Positions 18,918 through 28,490 of a stretch of 64,000 bases of DNA are shown piece by piece. The translations under genes and the position numbers were made by a program. Numbering within the stretch: the stretch's first letter is position 1; each line of letters begins with the position of its first letter. The notes beneath the pieces are model-generated. The model worked only from the letters and a program-made list of their open reading frames with translations. It did not search any database and had not been told where the DNA came from. Source of the stretch: an uncultured Draconibacterium sp. (GTDB taxonomy: Bacteria > Bacteroidota > Bacteroidia > Bacteroidales > Prolixibacteraceae); NCBI RefSeq assembly GCF_963675585.1, contig NZ_OY776414.1, positions 1,839,001-1,903,000 of the forward strand, read 5' to 3'.

Positions 18918-19667
18918 TTGGCTACCATAACTTTAGATACAAGGCATTTTCTGGATCATATTTCACTCGATTGTGTCATATTTGGATTTCATGATAACGA
19001 ATTAAAAGTGTTAACACTTCAAATTAAAACCACTTTGGAAAGTGCTTTGCCCGGAGGGTTTCTAAAAAAAGACGAAACACTGGAACAGGCTGCCAGCCGG
19101 GTTCTGAAGGAAAGAACCGGTTTGGATGAAATTTTTCTGAAACAATTTAAAGTATTTAGCGACCCTTCCCGTTCAAACGAAAATCCCCAAAATCCATTGG
19201 CTGTTGATCCGAAACTACCGTACAATTTTGAATTTTTTAATAAACGTTTTATTTCGGTAGGATTTTATGCGCTTGTTGATTTTACAAAGGTAAAGCCGGC
19301 ACCGGATTTTTATTCGCTGGAGTGGCAATGGAACAATGTAAATGAACCGGTTAAATACATTATTGATCACCGTAATATTATTGACGAAGCGCTTGAAGTG
19401 CTGCGTTTACAACTCCGACACCAACCAATTGGTTATAATCTGTTACCCGACAGGTTTACCATGCCTGAATTACAGAAATTGTATGAAACGATATTAGGAC
19501 GCGAACTCGACCGCCGCAATTTTCAACGAAAAATTCATTCGTATAAAATTCTGAATAAACTGGGCGAACGGAAAAAAGGAGGAGCGCACAAATCTCCGTT
19601 TTTATACGAATTCAACCTTGAAAATTATCAAAAAGCCTTAAATGAAGGGCTGAATGGAACCTGGTAA
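18918..19667 (+). CDS. NrtR/AraR-like Nudix-domain transcriptional regulator
   Basis: This is a sugar-responsive DNA-binding regulator with an N-terminal Nudix fold and a C-terminal winged helix. It resembles, from memory, the Bacteroides arabinose repressor AraR (DCVIFGF near the start, then QPIGYNLLPDRFTMPELQ, LYETILGRELDRRNFQRK). The Nudix box GFLKKDE...RVLKERTG lacks the RE and second Glu needed for catalysis, so it should bind a ligand and not hydrolyse one. I chose the TTG start at 18918 because it leaves about 16 residues before the conserved Asp; the only ATG in frame (18828) would add 30 AT-coded residues and would overlap the palindrome. Likely effector is a pentose or related sugar, by family only. 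Confidence 0.85.
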   Translation: MATITLDTRHFLDHISLDCVIFGFHDNELKVLTLQIKTTLESALPGGFLKKDETLEQAASRVLKERTGLDEIFLKQFKVFSDPSRSNENPQNPLAVDPKLPYNFEFFNKRFISVGFYALVDFTKVKPAPDFYSLEWQWNNVNEPVKYIIDHRNIIDEALEVLRLQLRHQPIGYNLLPDRFTMPELQKLYETILGRELDRRNFQRKIHSYKILNKLGERKKGGAHKSPFLYEFNLENYQKALNEGLNGTW

Positions 19668-20001
19668 TATTTCATTTGAAAGGATATTCGAATAGGACAA
19701 GTCCTTTAAAATTGAATTTGTTGACGTTTATACCTTGGGTAAAATATTACGGCAAACCGAATTTCCCAAATATTATCTTTTTAAAACATTAAAAAGATCA
19801 AAGATGTAGTACCGTCAAGATCAATAGATAAAATTTCCTACAAAATATTTCGTGGATGACTTAAAAGTTGACATCCAAATCGGAAAATGATAAATTTATA
19901 CCGGGTCGTTTGTTAAACGGAGATGAGCGCTCTGTTTTTCTCGACAACTCAAAAATTGGTGCACTCAAAGTAAAAATGTACTACTATTAAACTCAACTAT
20001 T
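19668..20001. pseudogene. Intergenic stretch with coding-like remnants
   Basis: No intact gene fits this 334-bp gap. Two short open pieces on the plus strand look coding-like: 19696-19809 (DKSFKIEFVDVYTLGKIL..., ending at TAG) and 19865-19990 (...IPGRLLNGDERSVFLDNSKI..., ending at TAA). Neither has a start codon, they are in different frames, and a third piece (KYFVDDLKVDIQIGK) sits between them in another frame. They may be remains of one broken gene, or chance in A+T-rich DNA. Confidence 0.3.
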
Positions 20002-20832
20002 ATGAAAAAATCAACTGTCCTCATCTGCTTACTTTTCCTTTCAAATTTTATTCTTTTAGCACAGGCCCCAACTTTCAAAATTGAAGGCAAAGAAGTTTAC
20101 AAAGGCAACGATGTTGTTTTCCATCAAATTGATGAACATACCTGGGTTGGAACTGGGAATGTGATGTCGAATGAGAGTTTGTATTTATTGGAAGGAAACG
20201 AAAAAGCCCTACTTATCGATGCCGGAACAAACATCAAAGATTTGGATAAAATAGTAGCATCCATTACCGATAAACCTATTGTATTGGTAGCTACTCACGT
20301 TCATCCCGATCACACGGGAGCATCCATCGATTACTTTCCTGAGTTGTTTATTAATCCTGCCGACACGGTTGGTATTCCTCAATTTATGCCCAATTACAAA
20401 GGCCGGCTAAGCTATCTTAAAGACCGGGAAATTATTGAGTTAGGAAACCGATCGATTGAGGTAGTATTTACACCCGGACATACACCCGGATCCACTACGT
20501 TTATTGATAAAAATACACATTACGGTTTTAGTGGCGATTCGTTTGGATCGGGCAATTTACTTCTCATCACCAATTTCTCAACTCTAAAAGCTACCTGCGA
20601 AAAAACAAGTCAGCTTATGGAGGAGTACGAAATCGACACCTTTTATCCGGGTCATTATTTTGGTGCAAACCTGGAAACAAAAAAACGGGTGGATGATTTG
20701 CTTACCATAAGCGAAGGTGCCTTGTCGGGCGAAATTAAAGGAGAGGAAAATCCAAATGGATTTTTGGGTTTAAACCTAATCATCAACCAGTTTGGTGTTC
20801 GGGTAAATTACAGCGAGCAAGCAGTAAAATAA
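20002..20832 (+). CDS. Exported metallo-beta-lactamase-fold hydrolase
   Basis: This is a 276-residue periplasmic protein with a signal peptide (about 1-21, ending LLAQ) and a complete di-zinc site: HVHPDH (about 98-103), the His of TPGHTPGS, the Asp of FSGDSFGSG and the His of YPGHY. The fold serves many hydrolases (lactonases, esterases, lactamases), so the substrate is open. It is 37 bp before the GH78-type gene and reads the same way, so it likely belongs with rhamnoside breakdown. A role on an ester or lactone is possible but inferred only from position. A beta-lactamase role is unlikely in this setting. Confidence 0.87.
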   Translation: MKKSTVLICLLFLSNFILLAQAPTFKIEGKEVYKGNDVVFHQIDEHTWVGTGNVMSNESLYLLEGNEKALLIDAGTNIKDLDKIVASITDKPIVLVATHVHPDHTGASIDYFPELFINPADTVGIPQFMPNYKGRLSYLKDREIIELGNRSIEVVFTPGHTPGSTTFIDKNTHYGFSGDSFGSGNLLLITNFSTLKATCEKTSQLMEEYEIDTFYPGHYFGANLETKKRVDDLLTISEGALSGEIKGEENPNGFLGLNLIINQFGVRVNYSEQAVK

Positions 20833-20869
20833 GCTCTCTTTAGGATGTAAATAACTTAATACCTATAAA

Positions 20870-23233
20870 ATGAAAAAGCTGTTAACAATTATCTTAATCG
20901 CTCTGGCCTTTTCGGTTTCCGCGCAATATGGGGACTTTAATGTAAACAGAGGATGGGATGCCTCTTGGATTTGTGTTCCTGGAGCAGGCGAAACCGACGC
21001 TGGTCTGTATCTGTTCAGAAAAACAATTCGTCTGGAATCGCTAACTGTAAAATTTGAAATCAGGGTTTCAGCCGATAACCGTTATAAACTGTACGTGAAT
21101 GAAACGCTTGTTTCCCTTGGCCCCGCATTAGGCGATATTCAGCACTGGAACTACGAAACTGTTGATATTGCCCCTTTTCTGAAACAGGGTGTTAATATAA
21201 TTGCAGCAAAAGTTTGGAACGAAGGCGATATGAAACCCGTTTCGCAGTTCTCACATAAAACAGGATTCATAGTGCAGGGCACCGACGATACGAGCAAAAC
21301 CATTAACACCAACGACTCTTGGAAATGTATTGAAGACAAAAGCTATACTCCAATCAACCAAAAAGTTTGGGGATATTATGCAGCCGGAGCCGGTGAAAAA
21401 ATTGATATGAACCTTGCTATACAAAAATGGCAATCGCCAGACTTCGATGACAACACATGGGAACAGGCAAAAGCTGTTTTCGAACGTTCAACCCGGGGAA
21501 TGGGATTTAATACTCGTGGCGGCTGGACATTGATTCCTTCCATCATCCCACAAATGGAAATGACAAAACAAAGATTTGAGTCTGTACGAAAAACAGAAGG
21601 CATTACAATTCCTGAAAGTTTTCCTGCTGAAAAAACTACATTTGAAATTCCGGCGAATACCACCGCAAAAATTTTGTTCGACCAAAAATTCTATACAAAT
21701 GCCTATCCTTCCTTACTATTTAGCGGAGGTAAAAATAGTGTAATTGTGTTTACTTATTCCGAAGGTTTGTACGATGAAAAAAAGGCAAAAAACAACCGAA
21801 ATGATATTGAAGGGAAGGAAATAATCGGCCGACAAGACACGGTCATTTCCAACGGACTAACAAATCAGGGCTTTACCTCGCTAAACTGGCGTACTTATCG
21901 CTATGTTGAGCTTAAGGTTGAAACAAAGGACAGCCCACTCAAAATAGAAGACTTTTATGGAACATACACAGGATACCCGTTTGAGATGAATGCCAAACTG
22001 GATACCGATGATTCTGAATTGCAAAAAATACTGGAAATCGGTTGGCGTACTGCGCGTTCGTGTGCTGTTGAAACGTATATGGATTGTCCGTATTACGAGC
22101 GTCTGCAATACATTGGTGATGCCCGCATTCAAATGATGGTCTCGTATTACAACAGTGGCGACGACCGCCAGGCAAAAAACGCATTAAACCACTGGGACAA
22201 CTCCCGGCAAAAAGATGGATACACCCTAAGCCGATACCCGGATACACAAAATCAGGTAATTCCTACTTATTCGCTCTGGCATGTGAGCACCTTGTATGAT
22301 TATCTGATGTATGGTAAAGACAAGGATTTTCTGAAATCTAAATTGCTGGGTTCACGACAAATCATGAACTATTTCATCGGCTATTTAGCCAAAGATGGAT
22401 CACTAAAAAATGTACCCGGCTGGCACTTTACCGATTGGGTACCGCAATGGATGAGAGGTGTTGCTCCGTTTTCTGAAGACGGAAGTTCGGCACTAATGGA
22501 CTTCCAAATGTTGCTGGCGTTGCAATCGGCAAAAACCTTGGAAGAAAATGTGGGATCTCCTGAATTTGCAGAATTGTATGGTAAAATAGCCGTTCAAATG
22601 CAAAAAACAATTCAAGATAAATACTGGGACGAAGCGAAAAAATTATTTGCCGACACACCCGAAAAAGATAAGTTCTCGCAACATTGCAACTCGCTGGCTA
22701 TTTTAGCTGGTATGGTTGACCAAACTTCAGCAAACGAAATTGGTAAACAAATGCTATCCGATACTACGCTGGCACCTGCATCCATCTATTTCAAATATTA
22801 CTTACACCTGGCACTTACAAAAGCAGGATTGGGCAACGATTACACTAAATGGCTCGATATCTGGCGCAAGAACATCGATCTTGGTTTAACTACCTGGGGA
22901 GAAGATTCTCAGGTTGAAACCACCCGTTCCGACTGCCATGCCTGGGGAGCAAGTCCGAATATCGAATTTTTCCGGATTATACTTGGTATTGAAAGTGCAG
23001 CTCCTTACTTCGAAAACGTGAAAATTGAGCCACACCTTGGTGCTATTAAAAAGATTAGCGGAGAAATGCCACATCCCGCAGGCAAAATAAGTACCGAATA
23101 CAACAACTCTTCTGAAGGATTAAAGGCAAAGATCGCACTACCGGAAGGAATTGCAGGAACTTTTATCTGGAATAATAAAACCTACGAGTTAAAAGAAGGG
23201 CTTAACACGATAAACATTGAATCAATACAGTAA
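20870..23233 (+). CDS. GH78-type alpha-L-rhamnosidase
   Basis: This is a 787-residue exported enzyme. A signal peptide (about 1-19) is followed by a galactose-binding-like beta-sandwich (about 25-170), a second sandwich, and an (alpha/alpha)6 barrel whose core motif CPYYERLQYIGDARIQ (about 406-421) carries the acidic residues typical of the GH78-like rhamnosidase clan. A C-terminal beta-sandwich closes the protein (ALPEGIAGTFIWNNK). It would remove terminal alpha-L-rhamnose from rhamnogalacturonan, arabinogalactan or glycosides. It is followed 83 bp later by a GH106 gene, so two unrelated rhamnosidase families are expressed side by side. Whether both act on the same linkage cannot be seen. 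Confidence 0.88.
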   Translation: MKKLLTIILIALAFSVSAQYGDFNVNRGWDASWICVPGAGETDAGLYLFRKTIRLESLTVKFEIRVSADNRYKLYVNETLVSLGPALGDIQHWNYETVDIAPFLKQGVNIIAAKVWNEGDMKPVSQFSHKTGFIVQGTDDTSKTINTNDSWKCIEDKSYTPINQKVWGYYAAGAGEKIDMNLAIQKWQSPDFDDNTWEQAKAVFERSTRGMGFNTRGGWTLIPSIIPQMEMTKQRFESVRKTEGITIPESFPAEKTTFEIPANTTAKILFDQKFYTNAYPSLLFSGGKNSVIVFTYSEGLYDEKKAKNNRNDIEGKEIIGRQDTVISNGLTNQGFTSLNWRTYRYVELKVETKDSPLKIEDFYGTYTGYPFEMNAKLDTDDSELQKILEIGWRTARSCAVETYMDCPYYERLQYIGDARIQMMVSYYNSGDDRQAKNALNHWDNSRQKDGYTLSRYPDTQNQVIPTYSLWHVSTLYDYLMYGKDKDFLKSKLLGSRQIMNYFIGYLAKDGSLKNVPGWHFTDWVPQWMRGVAPFSEDGSSALMDFQMLLALQSAKTLEENVGSPEFAELYGKIAVQMQKTIQDKYWDEAKKLFADTPEKDKFSQHCNSLAILAGMVDQTSANEIGKQMLSDTTLAPASIYFKYYLHLALTKAGLGNDYTKWLDIWRKNIDLGLTTWGEDSQVETTRSDCHAWGASPNIEFFRIILGIESAAPYFENVKIEPHLGAIKKISGEMPHPAGKISTEYNNSSEGLKAKIALPEGIAGTFIWNNKTYELKEGLNTINIESIQ

Positions 23234-23316
23234 AGCACAGGATGGATTTTTGTTGTCTGTTTTGTCTATTTATAAGCGATCAAGAATTCGAACAAACATA
23301 AACTAAAACTTAAATC

Positions 23317-26300
23317 ATGAAAAGAAATAACTTATTGGCAATCATCATCCTGGTGGGTTTTTCGGTCCTTTTTTCTCAATGTAAAAAAAGCGAAGACACT
23401 GCCACATCACAACTGGCAGAAGATTTTGCAAATCCACCCAATGAAGCGAAACCACGTGTTTGGTGGCACTGGATGAATGGAAACGTAACCAAAGACGGGA
23501 TTGAGAAGGATTTAATGTGGATGAAACGCAGTGGAATTGGCGGATTCCAGAATTTTGATGCCGGACTGGCAACTCCTCAGGTAGTTGAAAACCGCTTAAC
23601 GTACATGACTCCGGAATGGAAAGATGCCTTTTCTTTTGCCACCAAATTAGCTGATTCGCTTGATTTGGAGATGGCCATTGCCGGTTCTCCGGGATGGAGC
23701 CAGACCGGTGGTCCCTGGGTAGAAGAAAAAGACGGAATGAAAAAACTGGTGTGGAATGAAATCCGCGTACAGGGAGGTAAGACTTTTCATGCTGCAGTAC
23801 CTGCGCCACAGCCAACCACAGGGACATTTCAAAATATTCCTTTAGCTCAGGATATCATTATGTCTTCAGCGTCAGACAAAGAGGTAGCGGAATATTACCA
23901 GGATCTAGCAGTTTTGGCTTATCAAGTTCCGGCAAATGATATTGATCTGGCAAAATTAAACCCAAAGGTAACTTCCAGTGGAGGAAACTTCACCCTTTCG
24001 CAATTGACCGATGGTGATTTGGCTACTACTAATCTTTTACTGTTGAATAAAAAATCGGGTTACGCATGGATTCAATTTGAATTTGCAGAGGCACAAACCG
24101 TAAAAGCTATTTCGCTTGTAGGAGGTGGCACCCGCGAGCAATGGGGCAGTTTGCCTCCCACCAACAGCCGAAGTCTGCTGGTTAGCGACAACGGTGTTGA
24201 TTTTCAAAAAGCCGCCGATCTCCCTCTTGGCGGAGTCGACCACCAAACCATTGCCATTCCGGCAACCACATCAAAAATTTTCCGTGTAACCTTTAACAAT
24301 CCTGTAGAGTCGCAATTTGCTGCTTTTGCTGCCTTAATGGGTGGAGAAATGCAGGAAATTAAAGGAACAGGAATTGCAGAAATCGTACTTCACCCTGTAA
24401 CACGGATAAACCACAGTGAAGAGAAAGCAGGATTCGCTGCCGAATTTGACCTGGAGGAATATCCAACTTCTGAAACCGATGATGTTATCGACATGAATAC
24501 TGTTGTTGATTTAACCGACAAACTAGCGGAAGACGGAACTTTGGAATGGGATGTTCCGGAAGGAAACTGGAAAATAGTTCGTTATGGTTATTCATTGACG
24601 GGGAAAGAAAATCACCCGGCTTCACCGGAGGCAACCGGACTGGAAGTGGATAAACTTGATGCCCGTGCTGTGAAGGATTATTTTGAAAATTATTTAAGTC
24701 AATACAAAGATGCCACAGGTGGATTGATGGGAGAAAGAGGCCTGCAATACATTATTACGGATAGTTACGAGGCTGGAAATATGACCTGGACACCCGCAAT
24801 GGCACAGGAATTTGAAAAAAGACGTGGTTACAGTTTACTGCCCTGGATGCCGGTATTAACCGGTCAGATTATCGAAAGTTCGAAGGTCAGCGAACAATTT
24901 CTGTGGGACTGGCGCAAAACAATATCGGAACTAATGGCTGAAAATCATTACGACCAGTTAACCACTATTCTCGAACAGTATGGACTGAAAAGATATACGG
25001 AAGCACACGAAAATGGCAGGCTTTACATTGTTGACGGCATGGATGTAAAAAGAAAATCGGCGGTTCCAATGTCTGCAATGTGGGTTCCCGGAATGGCGGG
25101 TTCCTCGCTTTCCATGGCACAGGCCGACATTCGTGAATCGGCTTCAGTAGCTCACATTTACGGACAAAACCTGGTGGCTGCCGAGTCGTTAACTGCTGCC
25201 GGATTGAGTGAAAATGCCTGGTCGTATTGCCCCGAGAATTTAAAGCCAACTGCTGATTTGGAGCTGGCAAACGGATTAAACCGTTTTGTTATTCATACCT
25301 CGGTTCATCAACCGGTAGATGATAAAATACCCGGACTAGGACTATTTATTTTCGGGCAATGGTTTAACCGGCACGAGACCTGGGCCGGGCAGGCAAAATC
25401 CTGGACCGATTATCTGGCGCGTAGCAGTTACATGTTGCAACAAGGAAAATTTGTAGCCGATGTGGTTTACTACTATGGCGAAGACAATAACATCACCGGA
25501 TTGTTTGGGCACCAGCTGCCGGATATTCCCAAAGGATACAATTACGATTTTATTAACCAGGATGCTTTGGAGAATCTGCTTACGGTTGAGGACGATAAGC
25601 TGATTACGCCAAGCGGAATGCAATACCGGGTTCTGGTTCTCGATAAAAATGCAAGAAAAATGTCGCTGCCAGTGCTTCGAAAACTGGCTGTGCTGGCCGA
25701 ACAGGGAGCAACAATTTGTGGTACAAAACCCGAAATGAAAGCAAGTTTGGCTGGAGATCAGGATGAATTTGATCGTTTGGTAAATGAGATTTGGAATTCG
25801 GGGAAAGCAAATATTACCGAAAAATCAGTAGCAGAAGTTTTATCCGCTCTCGGCATTCAACCCGATTTTACATACAGCGCTGAAACAGGCGAACCAGAAC
25901 TTCTATACGTTCACCGTCAACTGGCAGATACCGAAATCTACTGGGTAAACAACAGAAGCGATCAGGCACAAACGGTAGATGCAACTTTTAGGGTAACCGG
26001 GAAACTGCCCGAAATCTGGCATCCTGAAACAGGCGAAAAAGAGGCTGCATCGTATTCGATGGAAAATGGTCAGACACTTGTTAACCTGAATCTAACTCCA
26101 AATGATGCGGTTTTTGTGGTTTTCAGAAACAAAACCAATAAAAAATCGATGGAATTACCACAAGCTGAAGAAACATTACTGACAAAACTTTCGGGTGAAT
26201 GGACGGTTAATTTCCAACCCGAACGCGGAGCTCCGGCAAATGCAACTTTTGCTGAGTTAACAGCCTGGAATGAAAATGAAATACCGGGAATTAAATATTT

Positions 26301-26661
26301 TTCGGGAACAGCAGTGTACACTAAAACCATTGATATTCCGCAGGAATGGATTTCTGAAGGTTCGGATATTTGCCTGGATTTAGGCGAGGTTAAAAATCTG
26401 GCCGAAATCTCTGTTAACGGGAAATCAATGGGAACAATATGGAAAAAACCATTCCGTATTTCAATATCCGATGCAATTCAACCCGGCAAAAATGAACTGG
26501 CTATTCAGGTTACCAATTTGTGGGTAAATCGCTTAATTGGCGATTCTCAACCCGACGCAACAGAGAAAATAACCTATACAACCATGCCATTTTACAGGGC
26601 GAATTCGCCACTGTTAACTTCCGGATTGATAGGACCTGTACAAATTTTAAAAACAAATTAG
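23317..26661 (+). CDS. GH106-type alpha-L-rhamnosidase, lipoprotein
   Basis: This is a large exported enzyme (1114 residues) with the typical GH106 start after a lipoprotein signal (LFSQC): PRVWWHWMNGNVTKDGIEKD and GGFQNFDAG. A long TIM-barrel region follows (TDSYEAGNMTWTPAM, YTEAHENGRLYIVD, VAAESLTAAGLSENAW), and the C-terminus is a jelly-roll of GH2 type (LDLGEVKNLAEISVNGK, then NELAIQVTNLWVNRLIGD). GH106 members cleave alpha-L-rhamnose in pectin rhamnogalacturonans. It follows the GH78-type gene and ends in a strong hairpin terminator, so it is probably last in the unit metallo-hydrolase, GH78, GH106. Confidence 0.9.
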   Translation: MKRNNLLAIIILVGFSVLFSQCKKSEDTATSQLAEDFANPPNEAKPRVWWHWMNGNVTKDGIEKDLMWMKRSGIGGFQNFDAGLATPQVVENRLTYMTPEWKDAFSFATKLADSLDLEMAIAGSPGWSQTGGPWVEEKDGMKKLVWNEIRVQGGKTFHAAVPAPQPTTGTFQNIPLAQDIIMSSASDKEVAEYYQDLAVLAYQVPANDIDLAKLNPKVTSSGGNFTLSQLTDGDLATTNLLLLNKKSGYAWIQFEFAEAQTVKAISLVGGGTREQWGSLPPTNSRSLLVSDNGVDFQKAADLPLGGVDHQTIAIPATTSKIFRVTFNNPVESQFAAFAALMGGEMQEIKGTGIAEIVLHPVTRINHSEEKAGFAAEFDLEEYPTSETDDVIDMNTVVDLTDKLAEDGTLEWDVPEGNWKIVRYGYSLTGKENHPASPEATGLEVDKLDARAVKDYFENYLSQYKDATGGLMGERGLQYIITDSYEAGNMTWTPAMAQEFEKRRGYSLLPWMPVLTGQIIESSKVSEQFLWDWRKTISELMAENHYDQLTTILEQYGLKRYTEAHENGRLYIVDGMDVKRKSAVPMSAMWVPGMAGSSLSMAQADIRESASVAHIYGQNLVAAESLTAAGLSENAWSYCPENLKPTADLELANGLNRFVIHTSVHQPVDDKIPGLGLFIFGQWFNRHETWAGQAKSWTDYLARSSYMLQQGKFVADVVYYYGEDNNITGLFGHQLPDIPKGYNYDFINQDALENLLTVEDDKLITPSGMQYRVLVLDKNARKMSLPVLRKLAVLAEQGATICGTKPEMKASLAGDQDEFDRLVNEIWNSGKANITEKSVAEVLSALGIQPDFTYSAETGEPELLYVHRQLADTEIYWVNNRSDQAQTVDATFRVTGKLPEIWHPETGEKEAASYSMENGQTLVNLNLTPNDAVFVVFRNKTNKKSMELPQAEETLLTKLSGEWTVNFQPERGAPANATFAELTAWNENEIPGIKYFSGTAVYTKTIDIPQEWISEGSDICLDLGEVKNLAEISVNGKSMGTIWKKPFRISISDAIQPGKNELAIQVTNLWVNRLIGDSQPDATEKITYTTMPFYRANSPLLTSGLIGPVQILKTN

Positions 26662-26684
26662 TAGAATCGTATTTTTTCTTACTT

Positions 26685-26722
26685 TTGGACTTATGGTATT
26701 TAATACAATATCATAAGTCCAA
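26685..26722 (+). terminator. Hairpin between GH106 and GH43
   Basis: A perfect 11-bp stem (TTGGACTTATG with CATAAGTCCAA) around a 16-base A+T-rich loop is followed by TTTTTAT. It reads as a rho-independent terminator for the rhamnosidase unit, but it ends only 21 bp before the GH43 start codon. Confidence 0.8.
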
Positions 26723-26743
26723 TTTTTATATAAAACTTAAACC

Positions 26744-28348
26744 ATGAGAATTCTAATCTTTCTTTTACTGGCCGTTTATACTCTACCGGCGCTTGCTCAA
26801 AATACCCCGGGATTTAAGCGCGACAATCCATTTGCTGCCAATCCGCTTCCTGAAGAAAAAGTGACCTACAACAATCCAATCATCCCCGGTTTTCATTCCG
26901 ACCCCAGTATTTGCAGGGTTGGCGACGACTACTATCTGATTACAAGCACATTCGAATATTTTCCGGGAGTGCCTGTTTTTCACAGCAAAGACCTGGTTAA
27001 CTGGGAACAAATTGGGTACTGTTTAGATCGTAAAGAACAAATACCAAATGGCATAAATATTTTTGCTGCCACCATTCGTTACAACAATGGCACATTTTAC
27101 ATGATTACCACCAATATTATTGGCGGAGGTAATTTTTATGTAACGGCTACTAATCCGGCTGGCCCCTGGTCTGATCCCATTTGGTTAAAAGATTTGCCAG
27201 GAATTGATCCCGATCTCTTTTTTGATGAAGACGGAAAAACATACGTTATTTCGTCGCCGTTTATTTTATCCGAAATTAATCCGGAAACAGGAGAATTGTC
27301 GGAAGGCAAAAAAGTTTGGTATGGTGCCGGAGGAAGATATTCTGAAGGGCCTCATATTTATAAAAAAGACGGCTTTTACTACCTGATGGCAGCCGAAGGA
27401 GGAACAGAAGAAGCGCACTCGGAAACCATTGCACGCAGCAATAATATTTGGGGGCCTTATACCGATAATCCTGCCAATCCGATTCTGGCACACGCCAATG
27501 CAGCTGGCCAGGGTAATCCGATTCAGGGAGTCGGGCATGCCGATATTATTCAGGCACACGACAATTCATGGTGGATTGTATTTCACGGTTACAGAAACAT
27601 CTCCGATAAAACACACCACATTCTTGGCCGCGAAACCTGTTTGGCACCTGTTGTATGGCCTAAAAATGGTTGGCCGGTTGTAAACGGAAACGGTACAGCA
27701 AACGTAAACATGACCTGCCCTACCCTTCCTTTAAAACCTGTTGAAAACAAAGCCGAAAAATTAGATTTCGACACCGACAAACTTCCAATTGAATGGAACT
27801 ATGTAAAGTATCCGAATTACAACAATTATTCGTTTACTGAACGCGAAGGCTATCTTCGTTTAAAAGGAGCTGCCGAGACAATGAGTACCGGTGCCACTTC
27901 TACATTCGTTGGAAAACGTTTAAGCGATTTTTATTTTACGGCAAGTACCGAATTGGAATTTAATCCGGAAAGCGAAAATGAAGAGGCAGGATTGATCTTA
28001 CTCAATAACGGCTCGCATTTCGACGTAATGGTGAGCAACACCAGCGGGAAACGGGTAATTCAGGTAAAATTACAATTTGGACAAACGGTATATAAATCAG
28101 CTGTTTTTGAGCTAAAACCGGGCCCTGTAAAATTAAAAGTTCGAGGCGAGAAATCTACTTTTACCTTCTCTTTCGCGCAGGGGAATGAATATTACACCGA
28201 CATTGAAACTGCCGATGCCAAATTTTTGGCAACAGAAACAGTCGGCTTTTTTACCGGCGTTTATGTGGGTGTTTACGCCACCGGAAACGGAAAAACATCA
28301 GCAGCCAATGCCGATTACAATTGGTTCGAATACAAAAAAGACAAATAA
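26744..28348 (+). CDS. GH43 beta-xylosidase/alpha-L-arabinofuranosidase
   Basis: This is a 534-residue exported five-bladed beta-propeller enzyme. After a signal peptide (about 1-19) come the catalytic-base motif GFHSDPSICR (Asp near 53), the middle aspartate in LPGIDPDLFF (pKa modulator) and the acid glutamate in SEGPHIYKKDG (near 201). A C-terminal beta-sandwich of about 190 residues (starting near LDFDTDKLPIEWNY) is common in larger GH43 subfamilies that include beta-xylosidases and arabinofuranosidases. It would release pentoses from arabinoxylan or arabinan. The upstream hairpin leaves little room for a separate promoter, so expression may depend on read-through. Confidence 0.9.
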   Translation: MRILIFLLLAVYTLPALAQNTPGFKRDNPFAANPLPEEKVTYNNPIIPGFHSDPSICRVGDDYYLITSTFEYFPGVPVFHSKDLVNWEQIGYCLDRKEQIPNGINIFAATIRYNNGTFYMITTNIIGGGNFYVTATNPAGPWSDPIWLKDLPGIDPDLFFDEDGKTYVISSPFILSEINPETGELSEGKKVWYGAGGRYSEGPHIYKKDGFYYLMAAEGGTEEAHSETIARSNNIWGPYTDNPANPILAHANAAGQGNPIQGVGHADIIQAHDNSWWIVFHGYRNISDKTHHILGRETCLAPVVWPKNGWPVVNGNGTANVNMTCPTLPLKPVENKAEKLDFDTDKLPIEWNYVKYPNYNNYSFTEREGYLRLKGAAETMSTGATSTFVGKRLSDFYFTASTELEFNPESENEEAGLILLNNGSHFDVMVSNTSGKRVIQVKLQFGQTVYKSAVFELKPGPVKLKVRGEKSTFTFSFAQGNEYYTDIETADAKFLATETVGFFTGVYVGVYATGNGKTSAANADYNWFEYKKDK

Positions 28349-28406
28349 AACCACTGCCCGGGTTGAAAGATGAAGTGTAAAAAATGCGTAAAAACAATTT
28401 AAATAC

Positions 28407-28448
28407 CAGATTGAACTCTTTAACCTGCTTTATCTGCAATTCAATCTG
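28407..28448. other. Inverted repeat before lytS-like gene
   Basis: The 9-bp arms CAGATTGAA and TTCAATCTG surround a 24-base loop, 42 bp before the kinase start codon. There is no T-run after it, so a terminator for GH43 is doubtful. An operator or leader structure is possible. Confidence 0.35.
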
Positions 28449-28490
28449 AATAATAATAAATCATAAACACCTTATATTATCTTTGGTGTT

